Counted from the first letter of the stretch, positions 12,481 through 25,554 are shown. The stretch: DNA of 64,000 bases from Plectrocnemia conspersa (GCA_009617715.1 VTFK01000092.1:310001-374000); one strand, 5' to 3'. Notes: generated from the sequence alone by a model not told the origin. A program made the numbers and translations.

Positions 12481-12890
12481 GAGTGTGTATCTGTATTACT
12501 AGTAAAAAAATATTTTCACTGGCTAGTAAAAATACATAATTTATCTAACAGATGCTAATGCACTAAACTGTCATTTGACAGGCGTGAAACGTGAAAAAAA
12601 GCGACATAAGTACTGATCTTAAACTAACAGTTATGAACGAAAACAGCAAAATTTTGTTCCATAAAATATTTGTAAGGCGCATTACCAGTTAAACTGAAAT
12701 TTTCTAAACGTATGTGTACTCGATCTTTCACGCAGTGAATAAACACAGTAATAATGTAATTGACCAATGAAATTTTAAATCAATTATATTTCACAAATAT
12801 ACACAAACACTGTAACTGTTGCAAAGCAGCAATTTGCTGTTGAAACCCAAATTTAAGCAAAATAAATTAACTTAATGAAAGGTCAAAAAC
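12481..12890 (+). repeat. Dispersed repeat, CTGTTCAAACCC family, diverged copy
   Basis: The part at 12720-12890 shares ordered words with copies at 17921, 26340, 42640 and 45525. These are ACCAATGAAATT, then about 60-90 bp later ACTGTTGC(G)AA, then TTTGCTGTTgAAACCCAAA and a partner of the downstream ACCTAAT word. CTAGTAAAAATA words flank it upstream at 12500-12535, as at other copies. The family is a non-autonomous element of unknown class. Confidence 0.55.
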
Positions 12891-13369
12891 AATAATTAGT
12901 CTTAAAACTTTTATTAGATCGAATTATGTTTGGTTAATTAAATTAAATTAGGTTTAAATATTAACATTAAGTTTAGTTACTGTCATATATATTTCTTTAA
13001 TAAAAATATATATCTACCGGTGAAAATGTATTTTAATAAGATTTAACTGAAACTGTTAGTAAAAATATATTTCTACTAGTAAAAATATAATTTTACTAAA
13101 AATACAGATTTACTATAGCATATATATGATAGCAATATATTATAATTATAATTTACGTCGGATTTTATTTTTGCACCTTAATTTTTTAAGCTTGAATATA
13201 TTTAATTATTTATTAGTGAAAATATAAAATCTAAGAAAATTTACATAATAGACAGAAGATAAGTAGCAGTGAAACGAGCGAAGCAAAACCATGCTTTTAG
13301 TCTTACAAAACTGAGGCACATGTTTACTTTTGAATCAAGACTTGTACAAAAATTTACAACTTGTTGGTT
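12891..13369. repeat. AT-rich zone with recurrent TACTAGTAAAAATATA words
   Basis: Words of the type (T)ACTAGTAAAAATATA recur at about 13010-13120 and near 12500, and also near 18010, 18120, 26620 and 36610-36690, always next to or near copies of the CTGTTCAAACCC repeat. They may be the AT-rich end of that element. Confidence 0.4.
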
Positions 13370-13960
13370 GACGAGAAATTAATCTCCTCGCCATCCGACC
13401 TCGAGAGTCGACTGATTCATTGCTGCTCATCTGAACGCCGCTCACTAACCCGTACCATATTCGAGCCGATCCTGGTTTATTAAAGTCACGTTAAGTGTGC
13501 TTTCATATTTTTAAAGCCACGTATGTATTTATATTTATGGAATGCTTTATTATATTTTTAGAATACCGCTTTAATCACCTAAATCAATTAATATTTATTT
13601 ATAATTCTATAAACTTCAGTCAATGAAATACATTTTATTAAAATAAGTTTTCTAAAGAGTTAATTCAGAATATATCTACGTGTTTTCAAATAAATGATAA
13701 CGAATAAGCTCAGCGCTGAAAATCACAGATTTTACATACGCGATTAAGAGACTGAATCCCAAAATAAGAGGTGCTCGTTAAATATTTTATTTCGGACTTA
13801 TAAACGAACCTTCATTCATGATTCAAGCTTTCCCGAGTTTTCTCGTCCACTTTTCGGGGGCGTCTTTAAATTTTAACGCCGCCAATAAAACCTAAAAAGC
13901 GAGAATCAAACGCCGATTTGAGACTTTCGCAGGAACTGGAGAATATTTCCTCACGTATAT
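13370..13960. promoter_or_regulatory. Two GC-rich patches, candidate regulatory module
   Basis: GC-rich patches at about 13370-13480 and 13820-13950, with AT-rich sequence between. No coding signal. The second patch contains CGCCGCCAATAAAAC and CGAGTTTTCTCG. Inferred regulatory from composition only. Confidence 0.2.
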
Positions 13961-15119
13961 TACATTTATTTTTTATGGACCAGTCTGTAACTTGCTGATT
14001 ATGACTTTCGTTAATAAATAATTTGTTTTTAATGCAACAAAATCAATATAACTGGTAAAAATAGTCAACCTCTTGATTTTATTATAATGAGTTAAGCAAA
14101 ATCCTTTTAAACAAATATATATATTATATAATAAACTTGATTAATATATAATAAAAGGTCTTAATTTTAATTAAACTTTTTTTATATATAGCTTGGTTAA
14201 AACGGCGTTCACTGTTTAGCATCATGGTTTTCAACCACTCTCTATACTTTTTATTAAAGTTTTTAATACCAGGCTTTGCTTTGGCCGCGAAACAACATTT
14301 TTTTATACATTTGTATTATATTATGTTTGCAAAAGGATTTTATATCGTTTTTTGCCGTAGTCCCTAATTGAAACTTATATTTGAAGCGGAAAATATAGCG
14401 CGCTAGTTGTTGAACTTTATTGCGCAAGCTTTGAATTTATCAAAAGTTCAAACGAGCGCACAGTGAAACTAAATTTATTTTCAGAGGTGAAAATATTTAT
14501 ATTTTTTTTTATGTTACTTTTTTGTTTTAAAATTACTTTATAATAATTTATTTGTTTTTTGTGTATTCGTTTATTTGTATAGAAACACTGCTATTCATAT
14601 TAAAACAATATTTTATGCAAAAGATGTTGTTCTCGTAGACCAATTGCCTTAGACGAAGAACAGATTGAATTATAATATTTTAGAATTTGATAAAAGTTTT
14701 TCGTTAAATGGACATCAGCTTCAAAGTCGTTTGATTGGTACTTGGTGTACGTTTAATGCATGCTCGACTGAACTCTCAAGAGCGAAGTAGTAAAAAAATT
14801 CGGTTCGAATTTGTGAAATTTATGGAAGCGCATTTCGAAAGGAAGTGTCGTGAGTATGTTTTTCACGCGCTTATATACGCTTATCGAGATAGAAAATGCG
14901 CTTAGCTCTTTTTTACTCTCAATTATCGAGCCAATGCAACTATTTGGGGGCAGTAACAGATTGTGTTTTTTTTTGTGACTATACCGCAGCTAGATATTTG
15001 CTAATTATTTTACATGGCATATGTTTTTTTCTATATTTTATTTTCTCCGACATCAATTGTTTAGGTCCATTTAAGAGTTAAAGTAAAAACAGGATTATTC
15101 CATAAAATTCCTCGTTTTT
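13961..15119. other. AT-rich spacer
   Basis: No gene recognised. The short frame at 14896-15081 is Phe-rich without a domain. A mildly GC-richer patch near 14755-14890 has no identifiable content. Confidence 0.5.
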
Positions 15120-15291
15120 TTGGAAGCTCGTTGAGAAACTGGATAGCTCGTATAAGAGGAGCGTTCTTAATAGCTAACATCCTCGCCTTACTGTCAAGAA
15201 TAAAGGACATGATCGCGACTCTCGCAACTGAAAGTCATCCGTTTATTGAGTAGACGCTATGCCGAAATAACAATGAATTGTATCCCTACCC
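15120..15291 (+). pseudogene. Decayed mobile-element module, W-[MI]-A...DVLALT...RDRDS family, copy A
   Basis: Translating 15140-15190 gives WIARIRGAFLIANILAL. After a frame change the downstream part gives LTVKNKGHDRDSR. The same peptide pattern is readable at 61098-61206 and, on the minus strand, at 58788-58895 and, more weakly, at 50657-50812. DNA similarity to the 50657 copy continues downstream to a shared word ACAATGAATTGTATC. The order of residues is kept while frames are broken, as expected for old copies of a mobile-element protein. I do not recognise the parent protein. Confidence 0.5.
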
Positions 15292-16058
15292 CTTGTTCTA
15301 CACTTTAGCTCACTGTGAGCCCTAAAAAAACTTTACGTTATACAACGTTGGTAATTATTAAATAATAGCCATTTCCTATTTGTGTTAATGCAATTCACGG
15401 TAAACATCCATTTTTTAATAACAATAATAACACTTTGCGGTTTTACGTGAAAAATACATTTGCACATAAAATAGCAGTACATTAACCAATTAAAAGTTAT
15501 TTTTCCAATTAAAAACTGTGGTGAATTTATATAGATAGAATATTTACGAAACTTTCAGTAATTACGATGAAAACGCGTTTCATGTAGCAAAACAAAACTG
15601 GCAAACACTATCGGTACATTGAAAATTCGTTACTATGACATTTGAGAGAGAAAATTAATGGACTGAGGTTGTTTTTGTTCATCATCATATAACCACACAA
15701 AACTGTTTATATTGCGGTTGTTGTATAATGTGAATCGTAGAACGTTGAGCCCATTTAAAATGCAAATTTAATTTTTACATGGTAATGCACGTTGATTTAT
15801 ATTCAATAATACTCTCAAGTTGTTTTGATTAATTCCGTCAATTTACATACTTCCGAATTTTCTTGTAAATTATATTTTCTATAATTCATGATTTACTTAA
15901 ATCGCTCTTTTTTATTGAAATATAATTAGATACACATTCTTTTAATATATTTCAATAATCAATATAAGTAATAACTTATTAAGAAATAATTTATATATTT
16001 GCTAAGCCTATTTGCTAATTCTTAAAACATGTATCACTTATCGAGATACATACTTGTT
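15292..16058. other. AT-rich spacer
   Basis: No gene or RNA recognised. Confidence 0.6.
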
Positions 16059-16824
<766 letters not shown>

Positions 16825-17720
16825 GAATCGAATATTTTTTATTTTTACTTTTGCCAAATTTGCAATGATAATGATAAAAACATATATTGGAAATATTAAA
16901 TTAATATAATACGAACATATGACTCTAAAATAATTTAATGAGCATATTTAATGTTATTAATGCTGACTTTAATTAAAAATCAGGTAAAAGCAAAAACATG
17001 AACGTTGTACAGAAAATAAAAAATGATAACACTTTATAATTAATAAGTTGTACACAAGGAAGTAATATTTTAAGAAAGCAAATAGAAAGATACAGAAATG
17101 CAACCCTATTAGTGAAAATATACCCAAATGCATATATTTTATTTGTAGGCGTTAATATAAAAGTTTGACTTTAGATAGTGAAAAATGTAAAGACAAGTAT
17201 TAAAAAGAAGTAAGAAAACTGAATGACATTGATCTATAAAAAAACTTCATATTTTTAAATATTATAAATTCCCATTAAAATATTTCCGATGTAAATATAT
17301 TAGTAGACGAAAATAAATTAAATATGTGCTTAAACTAAGACAACAAACATTAAGATATAATCTTTAATTTAATGGTTAAAATAGAGAACTTCAAAACGAC
17401 GTCAGAAATAAGGAGCGACAAAACTTTAATTTCAAAACGAAATCAGATACAAGAAAAATATTTTAAATAACAAAAAACATTAAGAGAGCAAAGGAAAAGA
17501 GGATGGCTAAAAAATATAAAAAATATTTATAGAAAAACTTCAAGAATCAATAAATTAAAAAATTAAAATGAAAGTAAAATATTCTAAGTAAAAAAGTAAT
17601 ACATTTAAGAGCTCTTATAAACATGATAATAGAAGAGCTTTACTTAATTATTACAAAGATGATATTTAAAAAAAAAACTATAGAACATACATATTTTAGT
17701 ATAATATGAATATATATTTT
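16825..17720. other. AT-rich spacer
   Basis: Purine-rich and A-rich on the plus strand between 17380 and 17700, which could be the decayed 5' part of the LINE that follows, but no domain is readable. No gene called. Confidence 0.45.
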
Positions 17721-18150
17721 CACCAGCATTTCAGTTAAATTATATCAGAATACATTTTCAGCGGTAGATGCAAATTTTCACTAATGGAATAAAATTCATC
17801 TGACAGATGTTGGTCTAATTATATGTTACTCCCAACTGTTTATTAATAAAAGCAATGCAATCATCATTAACAGTTTCAAAAAAATAGTAATAGGGCGACA
17901 CATCATCTGTAAATGGCAAAATAATAAATAAGCACAGTTTCACTGGACCAATGAAATTATAAATTAATGTATTGATGCATTTTACCTAGCCTAGTTAGTA
18001 AATTTATACTAGTAAAAATACAAACAGCAATTCACTGTACAAACCCAAACCTAACCTGAAGAAATCAACCAAGCACACCTTGACCTAATGGCAATTTTAC
18101 TAAAACAGCTAGTAAAATTAAATTTATACTAGTCAAAATATAACTTTAAT
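17721..18150 (+). repeat. Dispersed repeat, CTGTTCAAACCC family
   Basis: The core at 17921-18125 carries ACCAATGAAATT, GCCTAGTTAGTAAA, TGTACAAACCCAAACCTAACC and CTTGACCTAATGG in that order. The same order occurs in copies at 12720, 42640 and 45525, and in part at 26340. The upstream part, with CGACACATCATCTGT near 17895-17909, has a partial partner in opposite orientation near 26483-26498 (ACAGGTGATGTGTCG). No protein is encoded. Confidence 0.6.
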
Positions 18151-18329
18151 GAAAAATAGAGCTAAAAGACGATAAAACAAGATATAAAGAAATGGTTCGA
18201 TAGCAAATCAATCTGTATTATTTTATTTAAAATTTAAATTCAAAAATTGCCAAAAATATAGTCACACACTTAAAATAATAACCGATATTAAATTTTGTTT
18301 TAGAAATAGCTCGAGTACAATATTTGTTA

Positions 18330-19265
18330 ATTTATATATTTTTATGTGCTATGTAGATTATGAAAGAGTGTTTGACAAAGTTAAACATCTGAAATTTATA
18401 CAATTTCTAAGCTTATTGGAATTTAGAGTAATCACATTAAAAACTTCTACTAAAACCAAGCAGCTTATGTTGAAGTTAGGAATAAATTATTACGTGGTAT
18501 ACAAGAATTTTATCACCTTTCCTATTCAACATGAACTCCAAATTAATATCAAAAAGTGCGATTTAAATTAGAGCAATCTAGAGACACCGGTGAATGATGA
18601 ACTTATAAATAACATTAGATTTGTGGATGATACAGTATTACTTGCAGATAATGACCATAGAACACAGGTAAAAAACATTTATCAAACCAAATTATTTGCA
18701 ACAAAAATTACTTTCTACACCAAACATAACCATTAATAATAAACCAATAAAAATTTCACACAGTATAAAGCAGTTTAAATTGAACTTATTGCAGAAAGCA
18801 AGATCTCGAAAATAAATGGCAAAAAGTTAATTTCTCAGAGTGAGACCACTGTTTGAACCATGACCTAAATCTTCACCTAAAATGTGAATGTTCGTTGTTA
18901 TATTTTGACAATTTTCTTTAACAGAGTAGAGACATGAACCTTAAATCAAAATGAATCCAAAAAGTAGATACCTTTGACATGTGGATTAATAAACATATGC
19001 TAAGAATTTGATTTCATTTGATAGAATCAAACATGGCAAAATAATAAGAAGTACTGCGGAACATTTTTATCGTTTGTTCGAATGTTTAAGGTTTATCAAA
19101 TTGTTAAGTGGTTAAAAACAGTACAAAGTCTAATAAAACGTCTCATTTAATGGCTATGCAATTTGAGAGAACGATTTGAGTAAAATGTCATTGAAATATT
19201 CCTACAACAGTAAACACAATCAAAACCTCCTGATAATAGAAGGTACAAAAAGAAGAAGAATGAAT
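18330..19265 (+). pseudogene. Decayed LINE (non-LTR) reverse transcriptase ORF2
   Basis: The RT core is readable in order but broken by frameshifts and stops. Motif A is MCYVDYERVFDKVKH from 18344, where family members have F/Y-I-D-Y-x-K-A-F-D. Motif B' is ILSPFLFNMNS from 18507 in another frame. Motif C is NNIRFVDDTVLLADN around 18608-18652, with the catalytic Asp-Asp at 18626-18631 and Val in place of the usual Ala. A post-RT segment reads TINNKPIKIS at about 18733-18765. The C-terminal region gives ET, a TGA where Trp is expected, then TLNQNESKK, then after a frame change DTFDMWINKHMLRI (18965-19011), and finally IIEGTKRRRM by 19262. This arrangement matches the endonuclease-reverse transcriptase LINEs abundant in insect genomes (possibly RTE-like; clade not certain). 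The copy is dead. A foreign repeat at 19119-19180 appears to interrupt it. Confidence 0.88.
19119..19180 (+). repeat. Short dispersed repeat, copy inside the LINE
   Basis: Shares CAGTA(C/T)AAA, GTCTCAT or GCATCTCAT, GCAATTTGAGA and GGTTTGAG-type words in the same order with 30154-30208. It lies between recognisable LINE C-terminal segments, so it is either a later insertion or a decayed LINE part that also survives at 30 kb. Confidence 0.5.
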
Positions 19266-19700
19266 GGATAAGAAGTGAATGTGATGCTGACAAATCCAAT
19301 TATTTTGGACAACCCCTAAAATTTACATACGTATACTTTGCACGCCTATCTGCACGGTTTGTGTACAAAAACTACCGTTCTAAAAAGCTTCAGTTTGATA
19401 TTATTGATTTCACGTGTGGTCACATCAGGCACCCGTGTGTGAATAGTGGCACAAAGGATCTCTTTAACAAATTACCCGTAATCATTATGTGCCAGGGCTT
19501 GGCCATGGGCCTGTTTGTCCACCACCTTGCGGACAAATGAACACGGCGACAACACATTATTCACCACCACAAGAATCCCACCAGCCAAATGAAGAGTGAT
19601 GCAACACACAAGAGTGAGATTTTTTGCCAAGACTGGTAGTGGGCGGTGCAGCTTTGATTTATGTCAATGGTAGATTTCGATCTGGCAAATCTCTCAAGAC
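19214..19700 (+). promoter_or_regulatory. GC-rich island with a 108-codon open frame lacking an early ATG
   Basis: One plus-strand frame stays open from 19214 to the TGA at 19538-19540. Its middle part reads FTCGHIRHPCVNSGTKDLFN and its end MCQGLAMGLFVHHLADK. No family is recognised and the first Met is late, so it is not called as a gene. The block 19380-19680 is GC-rich and motif-dense (CACGTG at 19411-19416, GTAATCATTATG at about 19480). A conserved non-coding module or a single coding exon are both possible. Confidence 0.3.
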
Positions 19701-20447
19701 GACAAATCTCCATAACAAATGGAATGAGTTAAATAAACTTATTTCATTTAGAGATACACGATCAAATTGATTTTTAAGAAAAAAATATACTACAACTATA
19801 TATTTCAAGCTTCAAAAGATCTTTGAAACCGAGTAGATTGTGTATCTTTCTAAAAAGGTAAGTCATTTATTTTATTTTAAGTCCTCTTTAACTTATATAG
19901 ATCATTTTTGTGTATGTTATAAAATTCTCTATACAGCTTTCGCTTAAATTCAGGATGAAAAATGTGTAATTTCGATTCGAGAAATTCTTTTAGTAGTGCT
20001 GAATTTCACGAGCGAAAATGCGGTCAGTCTTGTTAAGATATTGGGATATATAGTTCCTTGTGAGATTGCTTTGAGACGAGCAAAGGATAAGATCAGAAGT
20101 AGTAAACCGATATCTATATAATAAAGTTGTTACAGAAATAAATTGAATATGATTTTCCATGCTTCGACAAATATATTAATATTTTTTTTAATATGTACTA
20201 TAATATTTCATACAACAAATATGCAATAATAATTATAATACATATAAAAAGAATAGACGGTTTTATTTTATTATATAGATACTAGATATATATCACTATA
20301 AAACTTCAGTCAAATAAATATTTATGTATATAAGCGTTTAAAATATATCATGATAATTTTGTAATATTTATATACTATACATGTACTTGATAGATTAGGT
20401 TAAGCTCTTGAAGATTCCGTGTGACCAGATCAAATAAACAATATTAC
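19701..20447. other. AT-rich spacer
   Basis: No gene, RNA or repeat recognised. Confidence 0.55.
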
Positions 20448-20561
20448 AACTACCGCTTCTCTTAGACTTTACAAAGCATCTCAATTGAATTGGACTATCT
20501 CTGCTTAGTGCGAGTTTGGCTAAACTCTCGTATAATTCGAGTCAAAAGCGAAGTGGTAGTT
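20448..20561. repeat. Imperfect inverted repeat, MITE-like
   Basis: AACTACCGCTTCTCTTAGACT at the left and the reverse-complement-like AGTCAAAAGCGAAGTGGTAGTT at the right (20540-20561) bracket about 70 bp. No target duplication is evident. It could be a very small MITE or chance. Confidence 0.35.
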
Positions 20562-22179
20562 CTATGGAAATATGTTTAATATATACACCATCGAAAAATT
20601 AAGATATTTCAACATACTTTATAGTCCTTGTTCCTTTGCTTAATGTATGTAGATACTTTAGAGCAAAACAAAAATCCTAATTTATATATATAATACATAT
20701 CATAAACGGCATATTGTGGCATTGAAAATAAATAATTATTTATCTACCTTAACTAATCTGTTAAAAAGCGATTTTATAAACTGTTTTTTTTTTTTTGTTA
20801 AAGTGAGATCCAACGGTTTAATTCATTTTTATAATCCGCAGCTAAATCAAATCTTAGGTTAGTTTATTAGATCAAAAAATATCTATCCTGATATGTATGC
20901 ATTCAGTTCTGAAATTAGCGATTGTTCGATATTTTAAGGGGTAGCCATCCATAATGACTTAGTGGCCATAATAATTATCATTATATTTTTTTAATAAAAA
21001 GCCTGTTTCACGTTTTTGTACGATACTTTGACGCTAAAAACTCAACTACTCATTATTATAAATTGGGACTTATAAAAAGTTGATGTATTAAAACTCCATG
21101 TATTTGTTTTTTTTATCCTTTTTGTATATACAATAGTTACTTCAAAAAAATTAGATACGTTAAATTCGTTCATATTATATTATAATTAACATTTTATAAA
21201 CGTATAGCTATTTAAATTAAAACAAATAGAGTGATTTCCTAGTTTTGACCAAACCACCTTTATATATGATTATTCATTGCGTTAAAATTATTTGTTACGG
21301 ATTCATTAAGAAGGTCATAGAATATGTTTTCAGAAAAATTACTAAGTATCTGAATTTTGTCGGTGCAACAAACTAATATTTATGCATATCTAATAATACT
21401 TTTAATAGGATTGCAATAAAACCTTTGGATCTTACTTTAACAAAAATAGTTAACATACAGGCCTTGAATTGCAGTTTCTAAAATCCCGTTTTAAAATGTA
21501 GCGATTTTATGTTTATGATAACATTCCACTGCTTAAAAAGCAACTCCTTCCACTTTTACCGTCCAATTTAGTCCAACCGAGCTTTAATGCATCTTAAAGA
21601 CTACAAGAAGGCCGTATTTGTTAATAAAAAATAATGCACGTATTACACACAAAAAAATAATCATGCTTATCATTTTTTTGTTTAAATAATATTATAATTG
21701 ACTTCAAATTTTAGAACTATTATTACTTACTAATTAAAAATATTATTTTTATTTTATACTAAAAGCAATAAAATTTTAATTTATTTTTTTGTAAAATATA
21801 TTAAAGTATTTTCTGTATTTAATTATGATTTATATATTTTTTTTTTCTATTGTCTTAAAATAATTTTACTTGAAGCGCAAAACCTTGATTTTTATAAAAG
21901 AAAATACAGAAAAAACTTATTATATATTCCCTACCCTTTTTCATAATTTAATTGTGAAAACACATTAAACAATACACATTATTCCGTTTTCACTTTTCGC
22001 TCCGACAATATGACCCGTGAACATAAAGCATCCAGTCACACTTTTCCACAACCATATTTTTGGATTTATGGCGCGAGTCATTATGGCCGCAGTATATGCA
22101 CACATACATATAAAATAAAATGAAAGTATCTTATAGATATAGATGTGTACATTAATGGGTCACTGGTCATTTTGTGTCG
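20562..22179. other. AT-rich spacer
   Basis: Long A/T runs, no coding signal and no recognised element. A GC-richer patch at 21985-22090 is too short to interpret. Confidence 0.55.
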
Positions 22180-22450
22180 TCAGCTAGCTCGTGTGATCGC
22201 ACCAGAAGGGTGAAAGTTTTAATCTTGCTCCGCGCCCCCTCAACGCGCCGCCCTTCCTCTTCGGGGGTAATGAAGCGGTAATCACGTGATAAGCAATATT
22301 TGCAAGTAACCCATCCCCGGTTATAATGACCGAAAGTTTACATCGCAAGGTCAGACTGGGAGGTCGCCTCTCTATCGGACGGTGTATCTATTGTTGGAAA
22401 GATGCATTGAAAGTGAGCTAAACTTTCTATAAAGCGTATCGTTAGCGCTG
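22180..22450. promoter_or_regulatory. GC-rich island with E-box/GATA cluster
   Basis: Abrupt rise in GC. The 10-bp palindrome ATCACGTGAT (22281-22290) contains a CACGTG E-box and overlaps GATAAG (22288-22293). Further GC-rich words (GCGCCCCCTCAACGCGCC) precede it. No frame is coding-like. Fits a cis-regulatory module; conservation untested. Confidence 0.35.
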
Positions 22451-24440
22451 TTTTGTGGCGGGGTTAATTATTACTCATCGCTGAAGAATTTATACGTTAT
22501 TTTTTTATTACCAAATTATATACAACCTTGAAGTAAGTTTCAAGGACCGTCAAACGTAATTGAAAATTAATCTAAATTAAATGACGGTATATACAGTCAA
22601 ATAACGTAGCGAATTAAAACCAACAAAAATTATGCTTGTAATAAAAAAATATGTAAATGATCATTATTAATTATAAAACCATTAAAAATAAAATAACACA
22701 GAATTTATTTTTTCAAATTTATGAAGAAACGCATTTCATGAAAAAATAAATACATCAGTACTTATTTTGAAACTTTGCCCCTTTTTGTTGGAAATGTTTT
22801 TTCAAGCAAAATTTAAAAAAAAATCTGAAAACTATGATTTTAAATTGCCAACGTTTTTTAAAAATAATCCATATATTATATGTTTACGTTTAAAACGTAC
22901 TTGGTTCAGTCAAATCTAACGTATATGTGCATTAAATCGTAAGCAATGATAATGTTTATGTATTATGAAAGAAAAAACTCACTTTTCGTCCTCGGAGCCC
23001 GTCGACGAGAATTCAAAATTTGAAGATTGTTTTATGGTTGTTTATCTGGTTTAATCAATGTATTTTTATAATCCTTACACATATTATGTATATATTTCAT
23101 TTTTATAGTTATAACATACCTAGTTAATTTGCAATCCGAATATTTATATTCAGTCGAATCGAACAACGCACATGACGAATTAAAAAAATAATAATAATAA
23201 AAAAGAATTATTTAAAACTGTTGTCACGGTAATGTCAGCCATCTTGTTTTATATTTTATATTGGTCGATAACAAAATAATACATTAGCGGAGGTTTGAAA
23301 ATCGTCGTTCCAACTCTATTTTTATTTTTATTAATTATAATTAAATATATTTCATTTGTTTACGTGTATTATTATATAAACCGTTCATACACCGATATGG
23401 AAGCGACGACTTAGAACAATTATATGTAAGAAAATAAAACTAAAAATTATTACGCAAGAATTGGTGACTATTGAAAGCAAAACTTAATTTTTTTAAATAC
23501 CATAAAATGCTCAGTAACATATATTAAATTGTCAGTAGCTTTAGTTTCTTAAATAATAGATTAATGAATATCTATTGTTATAAATTGGTAGGTTCCGATT
23601 ACTGATACCACTTATTGTTGTGATTTTACATATCGTTCATTAATCCTGTTTTTGTAAAAATGTTGAAGATAGTCTTTAATGAAAGAACATCAGATGCCAT
23701 TAGATAAGCAGGAGTAGTGTATAGATCCATTAAAATATGTTCTATTAATAAACTAATTCACAAATCGTGCAATTGATGTAATCACATACAACTTTAATTT
23801 CATAAACTGGTCGCTTGGCGAGAGATTAATTTTTTGCCGGCCGACCTTAAGTAACAAATTTCGAAATAGCGCCCAAAAATATCAAAACTTGAAAAAAATA
23901 TTATTTTAAATAACCAACTTTTTTTAATCTTTAAACAGGAATAAAATAAAACATTTTTTAAAATAAAAATAAAAAAGGCTTGAAACACTCTACTTTAGTA
24001 TTTTACAATTTTGTACCTTACAGAATATTTTTAACGATTTTTTCCTTAATAGATACTAAAATTATCACTGAATTTCACTTTCACTTCACTCACTTTTTAC
24101 TTTTTATGCTAAATTATACAAAGCTAGCTAAAAAAACACTTCAAAGTCTACATATTACTTAAGAAAAATTACAGTTAAGATTGATTTTGATTATATTTTA
24201 ACTTTACACATTATCAGTGTGATCTATCTGACTTACCATTGTATTTTTTTATTCTATTATCAAAAATATATGATATACAATAGGTTATCTAACACTTATA
24301 AAGCTTTTGAATATTAATAACAAGATAGTTTAAAACATAGATATTTTTTATTCAATAAAATAAGAAAAGGGTCCTAATACAGCGAATGTATAATAATAAT
24401 GGTATAGGAGTAGTACATATAAAATTTCGCACATGGTGTT
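22451..24440. other. AT-rich spacer
   Basis: Nothing recognised apart from chance frames near 23800-24160 that are Phe/Lys-rich. Confidence 0.6.
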
Positions 24441-24960
24441 TTTGTTTTTATTGTTCACCCAGAAAGGTCATAAATAGCATTTCAATACGCACACGCTCGC
24501 AGCATATTTTATACGTTATTATTCGCCAACTTATATTGCTTCCGAGTAAATCTTCAAACAGTAACTCGCTCTTATTTATATTACAGTACGCACACACGCG
24601 CAACATATAGTACGCATAGTATATTATTTTACTATACATGTATAGATTCGATCGTAAAATTTTCCCTCTACACTTATGAAGGTTTTCCGCGCTTTCGTCG
24701 CACTGAGGCAAAAAGAAAAAAATTGCACCCCAAAACTCACCTAACCGGTCCGTGTGTATATGTGTTTGTGTATTTTTTGCAAGCCCTTTATAGAGAGATT
24801 TTATAGAGTTAACCTGCCGCAGTTCAAGCCCTTTTTACGACTCAATTTATGACAAAAGTGTTCTTTCTTTATGCTGCGCCTCACGCAGTCGACGTTTTTG
24901 TATGAAATACACCCATCCACTTTTTTCCACATTGATTCGGCTTGTGTGTGTAGACAAGTA
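24441..24960. other. Segment with a repeated ACGCACACGC word
   Basis: AATACGCACACGCTCGCAGCAT at about 24485-24506 has a related word about 100 bp later (GTACGCACACACGCGCAACAT, about 24587-24607), which suggests a diverged tandem duplication of about 100 bp. The overlapping frames on both strands (24386-24610 plus, 24448-24711 minus) have no domain. Confidence 0.3.
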
Positions 24961-25415
24961 TGAGAATGTTATATAAAATTTAATGAGACTGAGGGGTGAT
25001 CCTTTGGCTATTTTGTTAACGTTCTCAGAAAAAACTCTTCACAATAATCGGGCAATTTATGAAGCTTTTGAAGTTAAACGCTGGGTAGCGATAAAGATAC
25101 GACGATTACCCAATATTCTCAGAATCGATGATGGAATATATTGGTCCGTAAAATATATTAATATTTATAGAAGATCTATTTCCTATTGTGTACCTGAAAT
25201 ACGCTTGTATATTACAGTTAGTCGAGAAGAGTCATTTATTACAAAAAAATAAAAATAGATAAATATATTTTTACGACTGAGCAACAAATATTTTTTTAAG
25301 ACATAGACATTTTAATCATGTATTTAAATTAAACAATAATAAAAAGGGCATTTATTGCCTAAATGCAAGTAGCTAACTGCACAGTATGGATTATTTAAAA
25401 AAAACTGAATTCTTT
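24961..25415. other. Spacer with one unremarkable open frame
   Basis: The plus-strand frame 24983-25252 (89 codons) has no recognisable domain, signal or codon bias, so it is left uncalled. Confidence 0.35.
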
Positions 25416-25454
25416 GAATGCACGTTATAGCCAGAACGTCCATAACGTGCATTC
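25416..25454. repeat. Perfect 13-bp inverted repeat around AGCCAGAACGTCC
   Basis: GAATGCACGTTAT at 25416-25428 and its exact complement at 25442-25454 flank a 13-nt centre. The centre matches the conserved DNA word GACGTTCTGGCT of the RDRDS repeat module (61158 plus; 56830 minus), so this may be a remnant of that family or a target captured within a foldback. Confidence 0.7.
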
Positions 25455-25554
25455 CATCTTTAATCTATACCGTTCAAGACTATACATATAATATTAGGAT
25501 ACTATAGAGATAGTAAAATGTCTTTATCATATTGAACATATCGATTGGTTTTTT

